The notes beneath the pieces are model-generated. The model saw only the letters and a list, made by a program, of their open reading frames with translations. It did not search any database and was not told the origin of the DNA. The translations under genes and the position numbers were made by a program. From an uncultured Flavobacteriaceae bacterium (GTDB taxonomy: Bacteria; Bacteroidota; Bacteroidia; Flavobacteriales; Flavobacteriaceae), in NCBI GenBank assembly GCA_913061125.1, contig CAJXUB010000003.1, positions 1 to 64,000 of the forward strand: 64,000 bases of DNA, written 5' to 3'. Below, one piece after another: positions 54,825-62,774 of this stretch (position 1 is its first letter; each line of letters starts with the position of its first letter).

Positions 54825-56051
54825 ATGATTAGACTCACCATTTTTATAGGGATTGTCCTGGCATTGGATGTTTATGCCCTTCAAAGTTTCCGAAGTGTGA
54901 CAAAAAATATTTTTGTTACTGCTGCTTATGTAGCGGTCTCCCTAGGCGTGTTTTGTAACTTGGTTTACCAACTGTTAAATTTGGATCGAACCGCAGGAAT
55001 AAACCCCGGTTTTTATACTGCTTTTGCGTTATTTGTTCTGGTTTATGTGCCCAAATTTATTCTAATCGCTGCAATGTTTGGAGAGGATGTGTTCCGACTA
55101 TTTGAAGGACTCTTCAACGCCATAACTTCAAAAACATCAGAAAACCAAAAACCATTCAGCAGTCGAAGACGATTTATCGGTCAATTGGCTTTGGGCCTAT
55201 CGGCCATTCCGTTTTTATCCATTCTTTATGGAATCACCAAAGGGAAATACAACTATAAGGTCTTGAAATATACGCTGTTTTTTGAAGATTTACCTTCAAA
55301 CTTTGACGGTTACCAAATCACACAAATCAGTGACATTCACAGTGGAAGTTTTGACAATAAAGCCAAAGTCGAATATGCTGTAGATTTAATAAATCAACAA
55401 CACTCCGACTTGCTTTGTTTTACAGGCGATTTGGTCAATAGCAAAACCTCCGAGATGAATGCTTGGAAATCAACTTTTTCAAAATTAAATGCCAAGGATG
55501 GTGTTTACTCAGTTTTGGGAAATCACGACTATGGCGATTACATGCGTTGGCCCTCCGAAGCGGCCAAAGCTAAAAATTTTCAGGACATGATAGATCTCCA
55601 AAACGACATGGGATTTGATCTTCTATTAAACGAATCTCGGCACATAGAACGACAAGGACAACGGTTGGCCATAGTAGGAGTAGAAAATTGGGGTAAAGGG
55701 TTTAAGCAAAAAGGCGACTTAAAACAAGCCGCGTCCAACATCGAACCCAATGATTTCAAAATTTTGTTAAGTCACGATCCTTCGCATTGGGAGTATAAAG
55801 TGGTTGATGATGCCATGCACTACCACCTTACCCTGAGTGGGCACACCCACGGGATGCAATTCGGAATTGAAATTCCTGGGCTAATTAAATGGAGCCCCGT
55901 AAAATGGCGCTACAAGTACTGGGCGGGAATATATGAAAAAGCGGGCCAATTTATAAATGTTAACCGTGGCTTTGGCTATTTGGCCTTTCCTGGGCGAGTG
56001 GGAATTTGGCCAGAAATCACAGTAATCACATTAAAAAAAGGGAAAGTGTAG
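54825..56051 (+). CDS. membrane-anchored metallophosphoesterase
   Basis: 408 residues from the ATG giving MIRLTIFIGIVLALDVYAL; the open frame starts 42 codons earlier but that part has no family character. About four N-terminal helices are followed by a calcineurin-like domain with the metal motifs ISDIHSGSFDN, FTGDLVNSK, VLGNHDYGDY, LLSHDPSHW and LTLSGHTHGMQFG. Members with this topology resemble YaeI-type phosphodiesterases acting near the membrane; the substrate is unknown. It is divergent from the sugar permease. Confidence 0.9.
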   Translation: MIRLTIFIGIVLALDVYALQSFRSVTKNIFVTAAYVAVSLGVFCNLVYQLLNLDRTAGINPGFYTAFALFVLVYVPKFILIAAMFGEDVFRLFEGLFNAITSKTSENQKPFSSRRRFIGQLALGLSAIPFLSILYGITKGKYNYKVLKYTLFFEDLPSNFDGYQITQISDIHSGSFDNKAKVEYAVDLINQQHSDLLCFTGDLVNSKTSEMNAWKSTFSKLNAKDGVYSVLGNHDYGDYMRWPSEAAKAKNFQDMIDLQNDMGFDLLLNESRHIERQGQRLAIVGVENWGKGFKQKGDLKQAASNIEPNDFKILLSHDPSHWEYKVVDDAMHYHLTLSGHTHGMQFGIEIPGLIKWSPVKWRYKYWAGIYEKAGQFINVNRGFGYLAFPGRVGIWPEITVITLKKGKV

Positions 56052-56174
56052 GTTAAAAAATTTGAAATTCTCTCAAATAAATCAAAAAACCTATTGGATT
56101 TAAATAACTTTTTTTAATATTGTAGAAGAAGCATTTGTTTTTTCAATGAAAAAAACAAGCCTAAATCGGAAAAC

Positions 56175-56471
56175 ATGTCGAAATTTGGAGAGTTAATCGA
56201 TGTTGAAGTTCCTGTTCTTTTTGATTTTTTTACGGAATGGGATGAGGCCTCTAGTGCCATGCACCATGTCCTTCGAGACGTAGCAGCAGCTCTCGGTGAT
56301 AAAGCCAAAGTCATAAAAATTGACGTGGATAAAAATCAAGCCCTATCAGAGGCACTTCGCATCAAAGCCCTGCCCACACTCATCATATACAAATCTGGAG
56401 ACATGAAATGGCGTCAAAGCGGCGAACTCGATGCCAATACCATCATCGGAATTATGCAAAATCACATGTGA
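56175..56471 (+). CDS. thioredoxin-fold protein lacking the active-site cysteines
   Basis: 98 residues with the thioredoxin framework: strand PVLFDFFTEW, then helix, then AKVIKIDVDKNQALSEALRIKALPTLIIYKSGD and GELDANTIIGIM (fragments of one domain). The cis-Pro in ALPTL is kept. Where thioredoxins have WCGPC this protein has WDEASSAM, and no cysteine occurs anywhere. It therefore cannot do dithiol chemistry and may act as a binding or chaperone module. It is followed 12 bases later by the converging DUF2723 gene. Confidence 0.88.
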   Translation: MSKFGELIDVEVPVLFDFFTEWDEASSAMHHVLRDVAAALGDKAKVIKIDVDKNQALSEALRIKALPTLIIYKSGDMKWRQSGELDANTIIGIMQNHM

Positions 56472-56483
56472 TTTCTCCAGAAT

Positions 56484-59400
56484 CTATTCTGAGACAGTTT
56501 GTGCTTCGTTTTCCGAATCGTCGCCAGTGAAAAGTCGCAGATACCCGTTGAATTTTTCCATTTCTATTTTCACAAATTCCTCCGCCTCATACAGGCTCAT
56601 GGTATCAACCAGCCCTTTGTAACGTTCAATATCGGCATAAATGGTTTGAATGTACTTGGATTGATTGTGTTCCGACAAACGGCTGTAATAGTTGAGGTTT
56701 TCTTGGTATTTCAAAGCGACCTGATTGTATAAGTCTCGGCCTTTGTCGTTGGCTTTAACTTCATAATAGGCACCGATAAATGGTTCTAAAAAGATGTAGT
56801 AGCCAAAAATATCAACAGGCATTTTTTCCATCGCTAAGTCTGTAATTTCTTCGGCTTTTTTAAGGTCGCCTTCCATAATTAGCACCTCTATGAGTCGCGC
56901 CATGTTTCCTCTGTACGTAACGCTGTTTCTGCGGGTTTCAACATCGTGATAAATGTCTGTATTTCCACTGTTTCCCCATTTCCAGTTTTTGACCAATTCG
57001 TACATTTTTTCCGAATCTATTCGACCCATATCAAAGGGGTTGTTGTTATCGATAGGGGTTTTGATGGGGACCAATTTGAAGGCAATTCCGTCCAGTTGCA
57101 AATAATCTTTCATCCAAATGTAATCATCATCACCAAAAGCCCCGCCACTAAAATAAATGGGACGTTCCCAATTATTTTGCGCGATAATATCCAACATCAT
57201 CATCCGGTTTTTGTAAATCGCTTGATTGGTGATTTTGATGTCTATATAATCCACGATATTGTCTGCATCTTTAGCGGCCACCACGCCATTTCTAAGAACG
57301 GCTTGTTTATTGACGGGGATTCGTACAAATTCTGTTGGGGCATAATTAGCGTCTAAATCTTGACGGCGTTGGGTGCTGGTGTCGTATCCTTGTTGTTTCA
57401 GCACATACCCGTATTTGGTGCGTTCATCATCGCTGGTAATGAAATCCAAAAATTGATTGAGCCCCAAGGTGTCTTTTGTAACGACTTCTTTAATGATATA
57501 ATCTCGAGTTCCCCATTTGTACTTGTCGTGAGTAAGTTTTGACGGAATTGGTTCGCTGTCGTAGGATTTTCTTTTCATTTGATCGATGTACCAATCGGTA
57601 TTAAACAAACTGGTGCAAACGACTTTAACATCTCTTCTAATTCCTTCAATCTCTTGAGCATACCAAAGCGGAAAGGTATCGTTGTCTCCAATGGTAAAAA
57701 TGATGGCATTGGGCGCACAAGATTCCAAGTAATTTACGGCCATGGCATGGGCAGTTCTTCTCTTCGAACGGTCGTGATCGTCCCAATTTTGACTCATCAA
57801 TACACCAGGCACAGCCAACAAACAGATTAAACCAAGCGCAGGGGCTAAAAGTTTAGATTTGCTGTAGTTTTGAAGGGCGTTAAACAGCGCATAAGCTCCG
57901 ATGCCTATCCATAGGGCAAAGACATAAAAAGACCCCACTAAAGAGTAGTCCCGTTCCCGAGGTTCAAAGGGGCGAACGTTGGTATAGACCTGTATTGCAA
58001 TCCCTGTGAACAAGAAAAAGACCAACATGGTCCAAAAGACTTTTTTATTTTTATTAAACACAAAAAATAGTCCAATGAGCCCCAATAACAAGGGTAGGAA
58101 ATAGTAAGTGTTTCGGGCTTTGTTGTTTAGGACATCGCTGGGAAGATTGTCTTGGGAAACTCCCAAAACATACTCGTCGATGAAGTCAATACCACTAATC
58201 CAATTGCCATGCAAATCCATTTTTCCTTGAACATCGTCTTGTCTCCCCACAAAATTCCACATAAAATACCGCCAGTACATGTACCCGATCTGATAATCAA
58301 AAAGGTAATAAATGTTGTCCAAAAGTGAGGGTTTTTCAATATCCAAATACCGCCCATAATTTCTTAAAAAATCGTGATATCCTTCGTTGTCAATGTTGCC
58401 TTCGGCAACAGCTGATTTGAAGTTGGAAACCAGCGTACGAAACTCATTTTGCATGCTGTACTCTGGCTTGATTGAAAACTCCAAAAGCCCGCAGTATTTC
58501 ATATAATTTGTGGCGTGCTCGCTGCTCCACATGCGGGGCAGTAGTGACCCATGATCGCTGTTGTAGTTTTGGATGGCATTTACATAATCGTTAACCACAA
58601 CATAGCGCCCTGTTTTTTCGTCCTTTTCATATTTGGGTTTGTCGTCCACAAAGGGCTGTTCTTCGTCCAGGCCGGCATACTGATCGGTAAATTGAGGGCC
58701 ATAAAACAGATGGGTTTTGGGGTATTGCTCAAGGTTGTAATAGGCCAACAATTCTCGAGCACTTGAGGGGTTATTTTCGTTGATGGGAACTTGTGCGTTT
58801 GCACGAATGGGGAGCATCAGCCAGGATGTAAATCCTATTACAATAAACGTAACACATAGCAGCCCTGTATTGAGGGCCACGTATCCTTTTCGTTTGGTAT
58901 AATTTAAACCAAAATAAACCAAAATGACAAGCAATAGAAGTGCAATTATGGTTCCAGAATTAAAAGGCAATCCAACACTATTGACAAAGAAGATTTCAAG
59001 AACACTAAAATAGCGTAAAATATTGGGTGCTAAGAGTTTAAATACAAACAATAAAATAGCTACTACGGCAAGGTTTGCCAAAATGAAATTTTTTGGTGTG
59101 ATGGTTCTGTAATTCTTAAAATAATACAAAAGACCTATGGCGGGAATGGTTAAAAGTCCCATAAAATGAACGCCAAATGATAGCCCTACGGTAAAGGAAA
59201 TGAGAATCAGCCATCGGTTTCCTTTGGGCGTATTCATGTCATTTTGCCATCGTAGACCTAAATAAAACATCACTGCCATAAATAGGGTGGCCATGGCGTA
59301 CACTTCCGTTTCTACGGCATTAAACCAAAAAGAGTCCGTAAAGGCAAAGGACAAACTACCCACAAAAGCGGCTCCCAGAATAGCGGTGGGCGTATTGGGG

Positions 59401-59741
59401 TTGTCTTTGGATTGGTCGGCGGTTAGTTGTTGTAACAGCATAACGATGGACCAAAACATAAACGCAATGGTAAAGGCACTGGCCGCTGCACTCATCAAGT
59501 TTAGAACCAAGCCGATTTGTGCCGGCTCAGATGCAAAAATGGAGAAAAAGGCCCCCAACATTTGAAACAAGGGTGCCCCTGGAGGGTGGCCTACTTCAAG
59601 TTTTGAAGAAGTTAAAATGTACTCACCAGTGTCCCAAAAACTGACTGTTGGTTCCACGGTTAGTGCGTAGGTCAAAAATGCGATACCAAATGCAACCCAT
59701 CCTAAAATCAGATTCCATCGTTTAAAATTAAAATTCGCCAT
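56484..59741 (-). CDS. DUF2723 multi-pass membrane protein (glycosyltransferase-C-like)
   Basis: 1085 residues. The opening WVAFGIAFLTYALTVEPTVSFWDTGEYILTSSKLEVGHPPGAPLF (seen as SFWDTGEYIL and GHPPGAPLFQ) is the DUF2723 signature, with an acidic motif resembling the Asp-containing first loop of protein O-mannosyltransferases. About twelve helices lie within the first ~700 residues. The C-terminal ~350 residues are soluble, with a TPR-like helical end (LKKAEEITDLAMEKMP). A role in O-glycosylation of envelope proteins has been suggested for such families but is unproven here. Confidence 0.88.
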   Translation of the reverse strand: MANFNFKRWNLILGWVAFGIAFLTYALTVEPTVSFWDTGEYILTSSKLEVGHPPGAPLFQMLGAFFSIFASEPAQIGLVLNLMSAAASAFTIAFMFWSIVMLLQQLTADQSKDNPNTPTAILGAAFVGSLSFAFTDSFWFNAVETEVYAMATLFMAVMFYLGLRWQNDMNTPKGNRWLILISFTVGLSFGVHFMGLLTIPAIGLLYYFKNYRTITPKNFILANLAVVAILLFVFKLLAPNILRYFSVLEIFFVNSVGLPFNSGTIIALLLLVILVYFGLNYTKRKGYVALNTGLLCVTFIVIGFTSWLMLPIRANAQVPINENNPSSARELLAYYNLEQYPKTHLFYGPQFTDQYAGLDEEQPFVDDKPKYEKDEKTGRYVVVNDYVNAIQNYNSDHGSLLPRMWSSEHATNYMKYCGLLEFSIKPEYSMQNEFRTLVSNFKSAVAEGNIDNEGYHDFLRNYGRYLDIEKPSLLDNIYYLFDYQIGYMYWRYFMWNFVGRQDDVQGKMDLHGNWISGIDFIDEYVLGVSQDNLPSDVLNNKARNTYYFLPLLLGLIGLFFVFNKNKKVFWTMLVFFLFTGIAIQVYTNVRPFEPRERDYSLVGSFYVFALWIGIGAYALFNALQNYSKSKLLAPALGLICLLAVPGVLMSQNWDDHDRSKRRTAHAMAVNYLESCAPNAIIFTIGDNDTFPLWYAQEIEGIRRDVKVVCTSLFNTDWYIDQMKRKSYDSEPIPSKLTHDKYKWGTRDYIIKEVVTKDTLGLNQFLDFITSDDERTKYGYVLKQQGYDTSTQRRQDLDANYAPTEFVRIPVNKQAVLRNGVVAAKDADNIVDYIDIKITNQAIYKNRMMMLDIIAQNNWERPIYFSGGAFGDDDYIWMKDYLQLDGIAFKLVPIKTPIDNNNPFDMGRIDSEKMYELVKNWKWGNSGNTDIYHDVETRRNSVTYRGNMARLIEVLIMEGDLKKAEEITDLAMEKMPVDIFGYYIFLEPFIGAYYEVKANDKGRDLYNQVALKYQENLNYYSRLSEHNQSKYIQTIYADIERYKGLVDTMSLYEAEEFVKIEMEKFNGYLRLFTGDDSENEAQTVSE

Positions 59742-59781
59742 GGTTTAAATTTAGTTCATGGCGAATTTAATAATAATTCAA

Positions 59782-60072
59782 TCACAAATCCAGATTTTGG
59801 TAAGATTGTAGGGCTTTAAAGTGTTTTTCGAAAGCTGCAATCCCTGTTTTGGTGATGGTGCACCGCGTTTTGGGATAATTGTTTTCAAAACTTTTTGAAA
59901 TCGAAATGTATTCGTTTTCGGCAAGTTTTTTCAGCTGAATGCTTAAATTCCCTTGTGTGCTGTTTGTGATTTTTTTTAAATAATTAAAATCACAGATATT
60001 AACTTTTACCAAAACCGACATCACCATCAGGCGCACCGGGTTGGTTAATAATTTGTCTAAAGGGCTAAACAT
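59782..60072 (-). CDS. winged-helix transcriptional regulator
   Basis: 96 residues from the ATG giving MFSPLDKLLTNPVRLMVM, overlapping the preceding gene's stop by 8 bases; the longer frame from 60135 lies inside that gene. Helix-turn-helix and wing are seen in DFNYLKKITNSTQGNLSIQL and ISKSFENNYPKTRCTITKTG. It resembles the small MarR/ArsR-like regulators (transcriptional regulator 'DUF2087/PadR-like' types are alternatives) that pair with a membrane protein in Bacteroidota. Autoregulation through the palindrome at 60659 is inferred. Confidence 0.82.
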   Translation of the reverse strand: MFSPLDKLLTNPVRLMVMSVLVKVNICDFNYLKKITNSTQGNLSIQLKKLAENEYISISKSFENNYPKTRCTITKTGIAAFEKHFKALQSYQNLDL

Positions 60073-60634
60073 TGGATTTACTAAAGTAAAGAGATAGACC
60101 TGGAATGAACAACCCTGCAAAAGCTGCAATTGCATTTATCAACATGGGGTTGATTTCAGAATTTGTCATAAGAATTAAGCTGCAAACAAACACTGCTCCC
60201 CCTCCAATGATTAAGGGCTTAAATCGGATTAGCAGAGCCGATATTAGTAATACGACTCCCAGCAAAAACAGAACATCTTCAACAGGATTTTGCCTTTTAA
60301 AAATAGACGTGACCACTAAAGCGATCCATGCGATATTAAAGACACCCCAAACTAATTTCAACGCCCTGTTGAGGTGAGTTTCATAGCCCATTCGAACCCT
60401 CGTTTTGATGTTGTAAATTACAGTGAGAATTATTCCAATTACAGGGATGATTGTCCAAAACAGTAAAGCCGAATATTGGCTTCGCTGAACATACTCTGGA
60501 AATAGAAAGTGAATGATGCTCAATACGGTAATTAGAATTCCCCAAAAAATAAAATTGACAGAAGTGGGTTTAAGTTGGTCTTTCGTTTTATCAATAGTTT
60601 CGTTGATAAGGTTAAGTTGTTCAGAATGATTCAT
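60065..60634 (-). CDS. multi-helix membrane protein co-transcribed with a regulator
   Basis: 189 residues with about six helices (FIFWGILITVLSIIHFLF, LFWTIIPVIGIILTVIY, LVWGVFNIAWIALVVTSIF, LFLLGVVLLISALLI and two more) after a charged N-terminus (LNLINETIDKTKDQLKP). No catalytic motif is visible and I do not recognise a named family. It precedes the winged-helix regulator with an 8-base overlap. Confidence 0.78.
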   Translation of the reverse strand: MNHSEQLNLINETIDKTKDQLKPTSVNFIFWGILITVLSIIHFLFPEYVQRSQYSALLFWTIIPVIGIILTVIYNIKTRVRMGYETHLNRALKLVWGVFNIAWIALVVTSIFKRQNPVEDVLFLLGVVLLISALLIRFKPLIIGGGAVFVCSLILMTNSEINPMLINAIAAFAGLFIPGLSLYFSKSNV

Positions 60635-60656
60635 AGTAAAAAGATTTAAATTTAAA

Positions 60657-60687
60657 CAAATATAAACCAGTTTATATTATAAACCAA
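60657..60687 (-). promoter_or_regulatory. promoter of the membrane-protein/regulator pair
   Basis: On the - strand TTG (60685-60687), a 20-base spacer and TATATTTG (60657-60664), a perfect Bacteroidota promoter. Confidence 0.75.
60659..60678. promoter_or_regulatory. palindromic operator candidate at the regulator's promoter
   Basis: AATATAAAC, CA, GTTTATATT: 9-bp perfect arms around 2 bases, inside the promoter and touching the -7 box. A further copy of TATAAACCA begins at 60678, 17 bases on. Confidence 0.65.
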
Positions 60688-60717
60688 ATAAATCATCCAT
60701 TAATTTTTAAAAAATAT

Positions 60718-60747
60718 TTGTGCAACCAAAGTTTTGTTCTAAATTTG
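60718..60747 (+). promoter_or_regulatory. promoter of tRNA-Gln
   Basis: TTG (60718-60720), 19 bases, TAAATTTG (60740-60747). The tRNA begins 18 bases later. Confidence 0.75.
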
Positions 60748-60764
60748 CATCCTCATTATGAGAA

Positions 60765-60837
60765 TGGCCCATGGTGTAACTGGCAACACGTCTGGTTTTG
60801 GTCCAGAAGAGTCTAGGTTCGAGCCCTAGTGGGCCAA
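60765..60837 (+). tRNA. tRNA-Gln (anticodon TTG)
   Basis: Acceptor TGGCCCA pairs with TGGGCCA. The anticodon arm is TCTGG-TTTTGGT-CCAGA with TTG at 60798-60800; the T arm is CTAGG-TTCGAGC-CCTAG. The discriminator is A and CCA is not encoded (the genome has CAA). Confidence 0.95.
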
Positions 60838-60840
60838 CAA

Positions 60841-60868
60841 AAGCTTTAACTTCGGTTGAAGCTTTTTT
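60841..60868 (+). terminator. intrinsic terminator of tRNA-Gln
   Basis: AAGCTTTAAC, loop TTCG, GTTGAAGCTT, then a T run, starting 3 bases after the tRNA. The TTCG tetraloop stabilises the stem. Confidence 0.85.
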
Positions 60869-60899
60869 ATTGGACCTAAAATAAAAGCGCTCCTAAAAG

Positions 60900-60931
60900 T
60901 TGCAAAATACCAATCTATTCCCTTATATTTG
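60900..60931 (+). promoter_or_regulatory. promoter of rimP-nusA-infB
   Basis: TTG (60900-60902), a 21-base spacer and TATATTTG (60924-60931). It excludes the earlier in-frame TTG at 60929 as start of rimP and gives a leader of about 50 bases. Confidence 0.75.
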
Positions 60932-60955
60932 CACCGAAGAACGGAAAACACAATT

Positions 60956-60981
60956 GAGGGGACGGCAAGTCCCCTCTTTTT
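60956..60981 (+). terminator. terminator-like hairpin in the rimP leader
   Basis: GAGGGGAC, loop GGCAA, GTCCCCTC, then TTTTT, with eight perfect and mostly G-C pairs. It lies after the rimP promoter and ends 7 bases before the start codon, so it is placed to attenuate the operon rather than to end an upstream gene. Confidence 0.75.
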
Positions 60982-60988
60982 ATACGAT

Positions 60989-61453
60989 ATGTTTAAAACA
61001 CTTGTTGAAGAATTATTGGAGGAGAGTTTACAACAACGACCCGATTTATTTTTGATCGATTTTGACATTCTGGAAGGAAACAAAATCCGGATAGTAATTG
61101 ATGGCGATAAAGGCGTACTGGTTGAAGACTGTATGTTTATTAGCCGAGCTATAGAACACAACTTGGATCGTGAAGAACAAGACTTTGCGCTGGAAGTATC
61201 CTCTGCAGGCGCCACCACACCACTGGTTCATCAACGGCAATATAAAAAACACATCGGACGGGTTTTGAAACTCAAAACAACAACCAATGACAAGTATGAA
61301 GCAACCTTAACGGAAGCCGACGACAACGCCATTGTTTTGGAATGGAAAACAAGAGAACCAAAACCCATCGGTAAGGGAAAAGTAACGGTACAAAAAACCG
61401 CTACCATTCCCTATGAAACTATTGAAAAAGCACAAATAAAATTAGTATTTTAA
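60989..61453 (+). CDS. rimP: ribosome maturation factor RimP
   Basis: 154 residues from the ATG giving MFKTLVEELLEESLQQRPDL. N-domain motifs FLIDFDILEGNKIRIVID and CMFISRAIEHNLDREEQDFALEVSSAG (seen as ISRAIEHNL and ALEVSSAGA) are followed by a C-terminal SH3-like domain (VLKLKTTTNDKYEATLTEAD). It assists 30S assembly. It is first in the conserved rimP-nusA-infB operon; nusA begins 15 bases after its stop. The leader carries a terminator-like hairpin. Confidence 0.93.
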   Translation: MFKTLVEELLEESLQQRPDLFLIDFDILEGNKIRIVIDGDKGVLVEDCMFISRAIEHNLDREEQDFALEVSSAGATTPLVHQRQYKKHIGRVLKLKTTTNDKYEATLTEADDNAIVLEWKTREPKPIGKGKVTVQKTATIPYETIEKAQIKLVF

Positions 61454-61468
61454 GATAAGAATTTAACT

Positions 61469-62701
61469 ATGGAAAATTTAGCGCTCATTGAATCGTTTTC
61501 AGAATTTAAAGACGACAAACTTATTGACCGAGTGACCCTCATGGCCATTTTGGAAGACGTGTTTAGAAACGCCCTAAAGAAAAAATTTGGGGACGATGAT
61601 AATTTTGACATCATCATCAATCCAGACAAAGGCGATTTGGAAATTTGGCGAAACAGAATTGTTGTAGCTGATGGTGAGGTAGAAAATGAAAACCAAGAAA
61701 TCTCATTGACAGACGCCCAAAAAATTGAACCCGACTTTGAAGTGGGCGAAGACGTCTCTGAAGAAGTGAAATTATTTGATTTGGGCCGACGTTCAATTTT
61801 GGCTCTTCGCCAAAATCTTATCGCTAAAATTCAGGAACACGACAACACCAACATCTACAAGCAATTTAAGGATTTGGAAGGTGAAATCTACACGGCAGAA
61901 GTGCACCACATTCGTCACCGTGCAGTAATCTTGTTAGACGATGAGGGGAATGAACTAATTTTGCCGAAGGACAAGCAAATTCCTTCAGATTTTTTCCGAA
62001 AAGGCGAAAATGTTCGAGGGATTATTGAAAGTGTTGAACTTAAAGGCAGCAAGCCCAACATTGTCATGTCCAGAACAGCACCGGCTTTTTTAGAAAAGCT
62101 ATTTGAACAAGAAATCCCCGAAGTTTTTGATGGACTCATCACCATTAAAAATGTGGTGAGAATCCCCGGAGAAAAGGCCAAAGTTGCTGTCGATTCTTAC
62201 GACGACAGAATTGATCCTGTAGGGGCCTGTGTTGGGATGAAAGGATCTAGAATTCATGGAATTGTTCGAGAATTGGGGAATGAAAATATTGATGTGATTA
62301 ACCATACCAACAACCTTCAATTGTACATCACAAGGTCTCTTAGTCCAGCGCGCGTAACCTCAATAAAAATTGATGAAGAAACCAAACGTGCCGAGGTGAT
62401 TCTAAAACCAGAAGAGGTGAGTAAAGCCATTGGAAGGGGTGGCCACAACATTCGTTTGGCAGGTCGATTGACGGGCTACGACATAGACGTATTTAGAGAA
62501 GGGGTTGAGGAAGATGTTGAATTGTCTGAATTTTCTGATGAAATCGATGCATGGATTATTGAAGAATTTTCCAAAGTAGGGTTGGATACCGCCAAAAGCA
62601 TTTTAGAACAAGATGTGGCAGACCTTGTTAAACGCACCGATTTGGAAGAAGAAACCATCGAAGATGTTTTACGAATTTTAAAAGAGGAATTCGAAGACTA
62701 A
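61469..62701 (+). CDS. nusA: transcription termination/antitermination factor NusA
   Basis: 410 residues: an N-terminal RNA-polymerase-binding domain (ALIESFSEFKDDKLIDRVTL, LEDVFRNALKKKFGDD), an S1 domain (IYTAEVHHIRHRAVILL), two KH domains (GACVGMKGSRIHGIVRELG and GRGGHNIRLAGRLTGYDI) and a short C-terminal helical stretch (TDLEEETIEDVLRILKEEF). It lacks the long acidic repeats of the enterobacterial protein. It modulates pausing and hairpin-dependent termination, which matters for the hairpin in its own operon leader. Confidence 0.96.
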   Translation: MENLALIESFSEFKDDKLIDRVTLMAILEDVFRNALKKKFGDDDNFDIIINPDKGDLEIWRNRIVVADGEVENENQEISLTDAQKIEPDFEVGEDVSEEVKLFDLGRRSILALRQNLIAKIQEHDNTNIYKQFKDLEGEIYTAEVHHIRHRAVILLDDEGNELILPKDKQIPSDFFRKGENVRGIIESVELKGSKPNIVMSRTAPAFLEKLFEQEIPEVFDGLITIKNVVRIPGEKAKVAVDSYDDRIDPVGACVGMKGSRIHGIVRELGNENIDVINHTNNLQLYITRSLSPARVTSIKIDEETKRAEVILKPEEVSKAIGRGGHNIRLAGRLTGYDIDVFREGVEEDVELSEFSDEIDAWIIEEFSKVGLDTAKSILEQDVADLVKRTDLEEETIEDVLRILKEEFED

Positions 62702-62774
62702 AAAAATAATTATATTGAACGCCCAACAAGAGGGCACCTTTAGGTCACACTAAAACGAAAAATAAAAGCGATTT

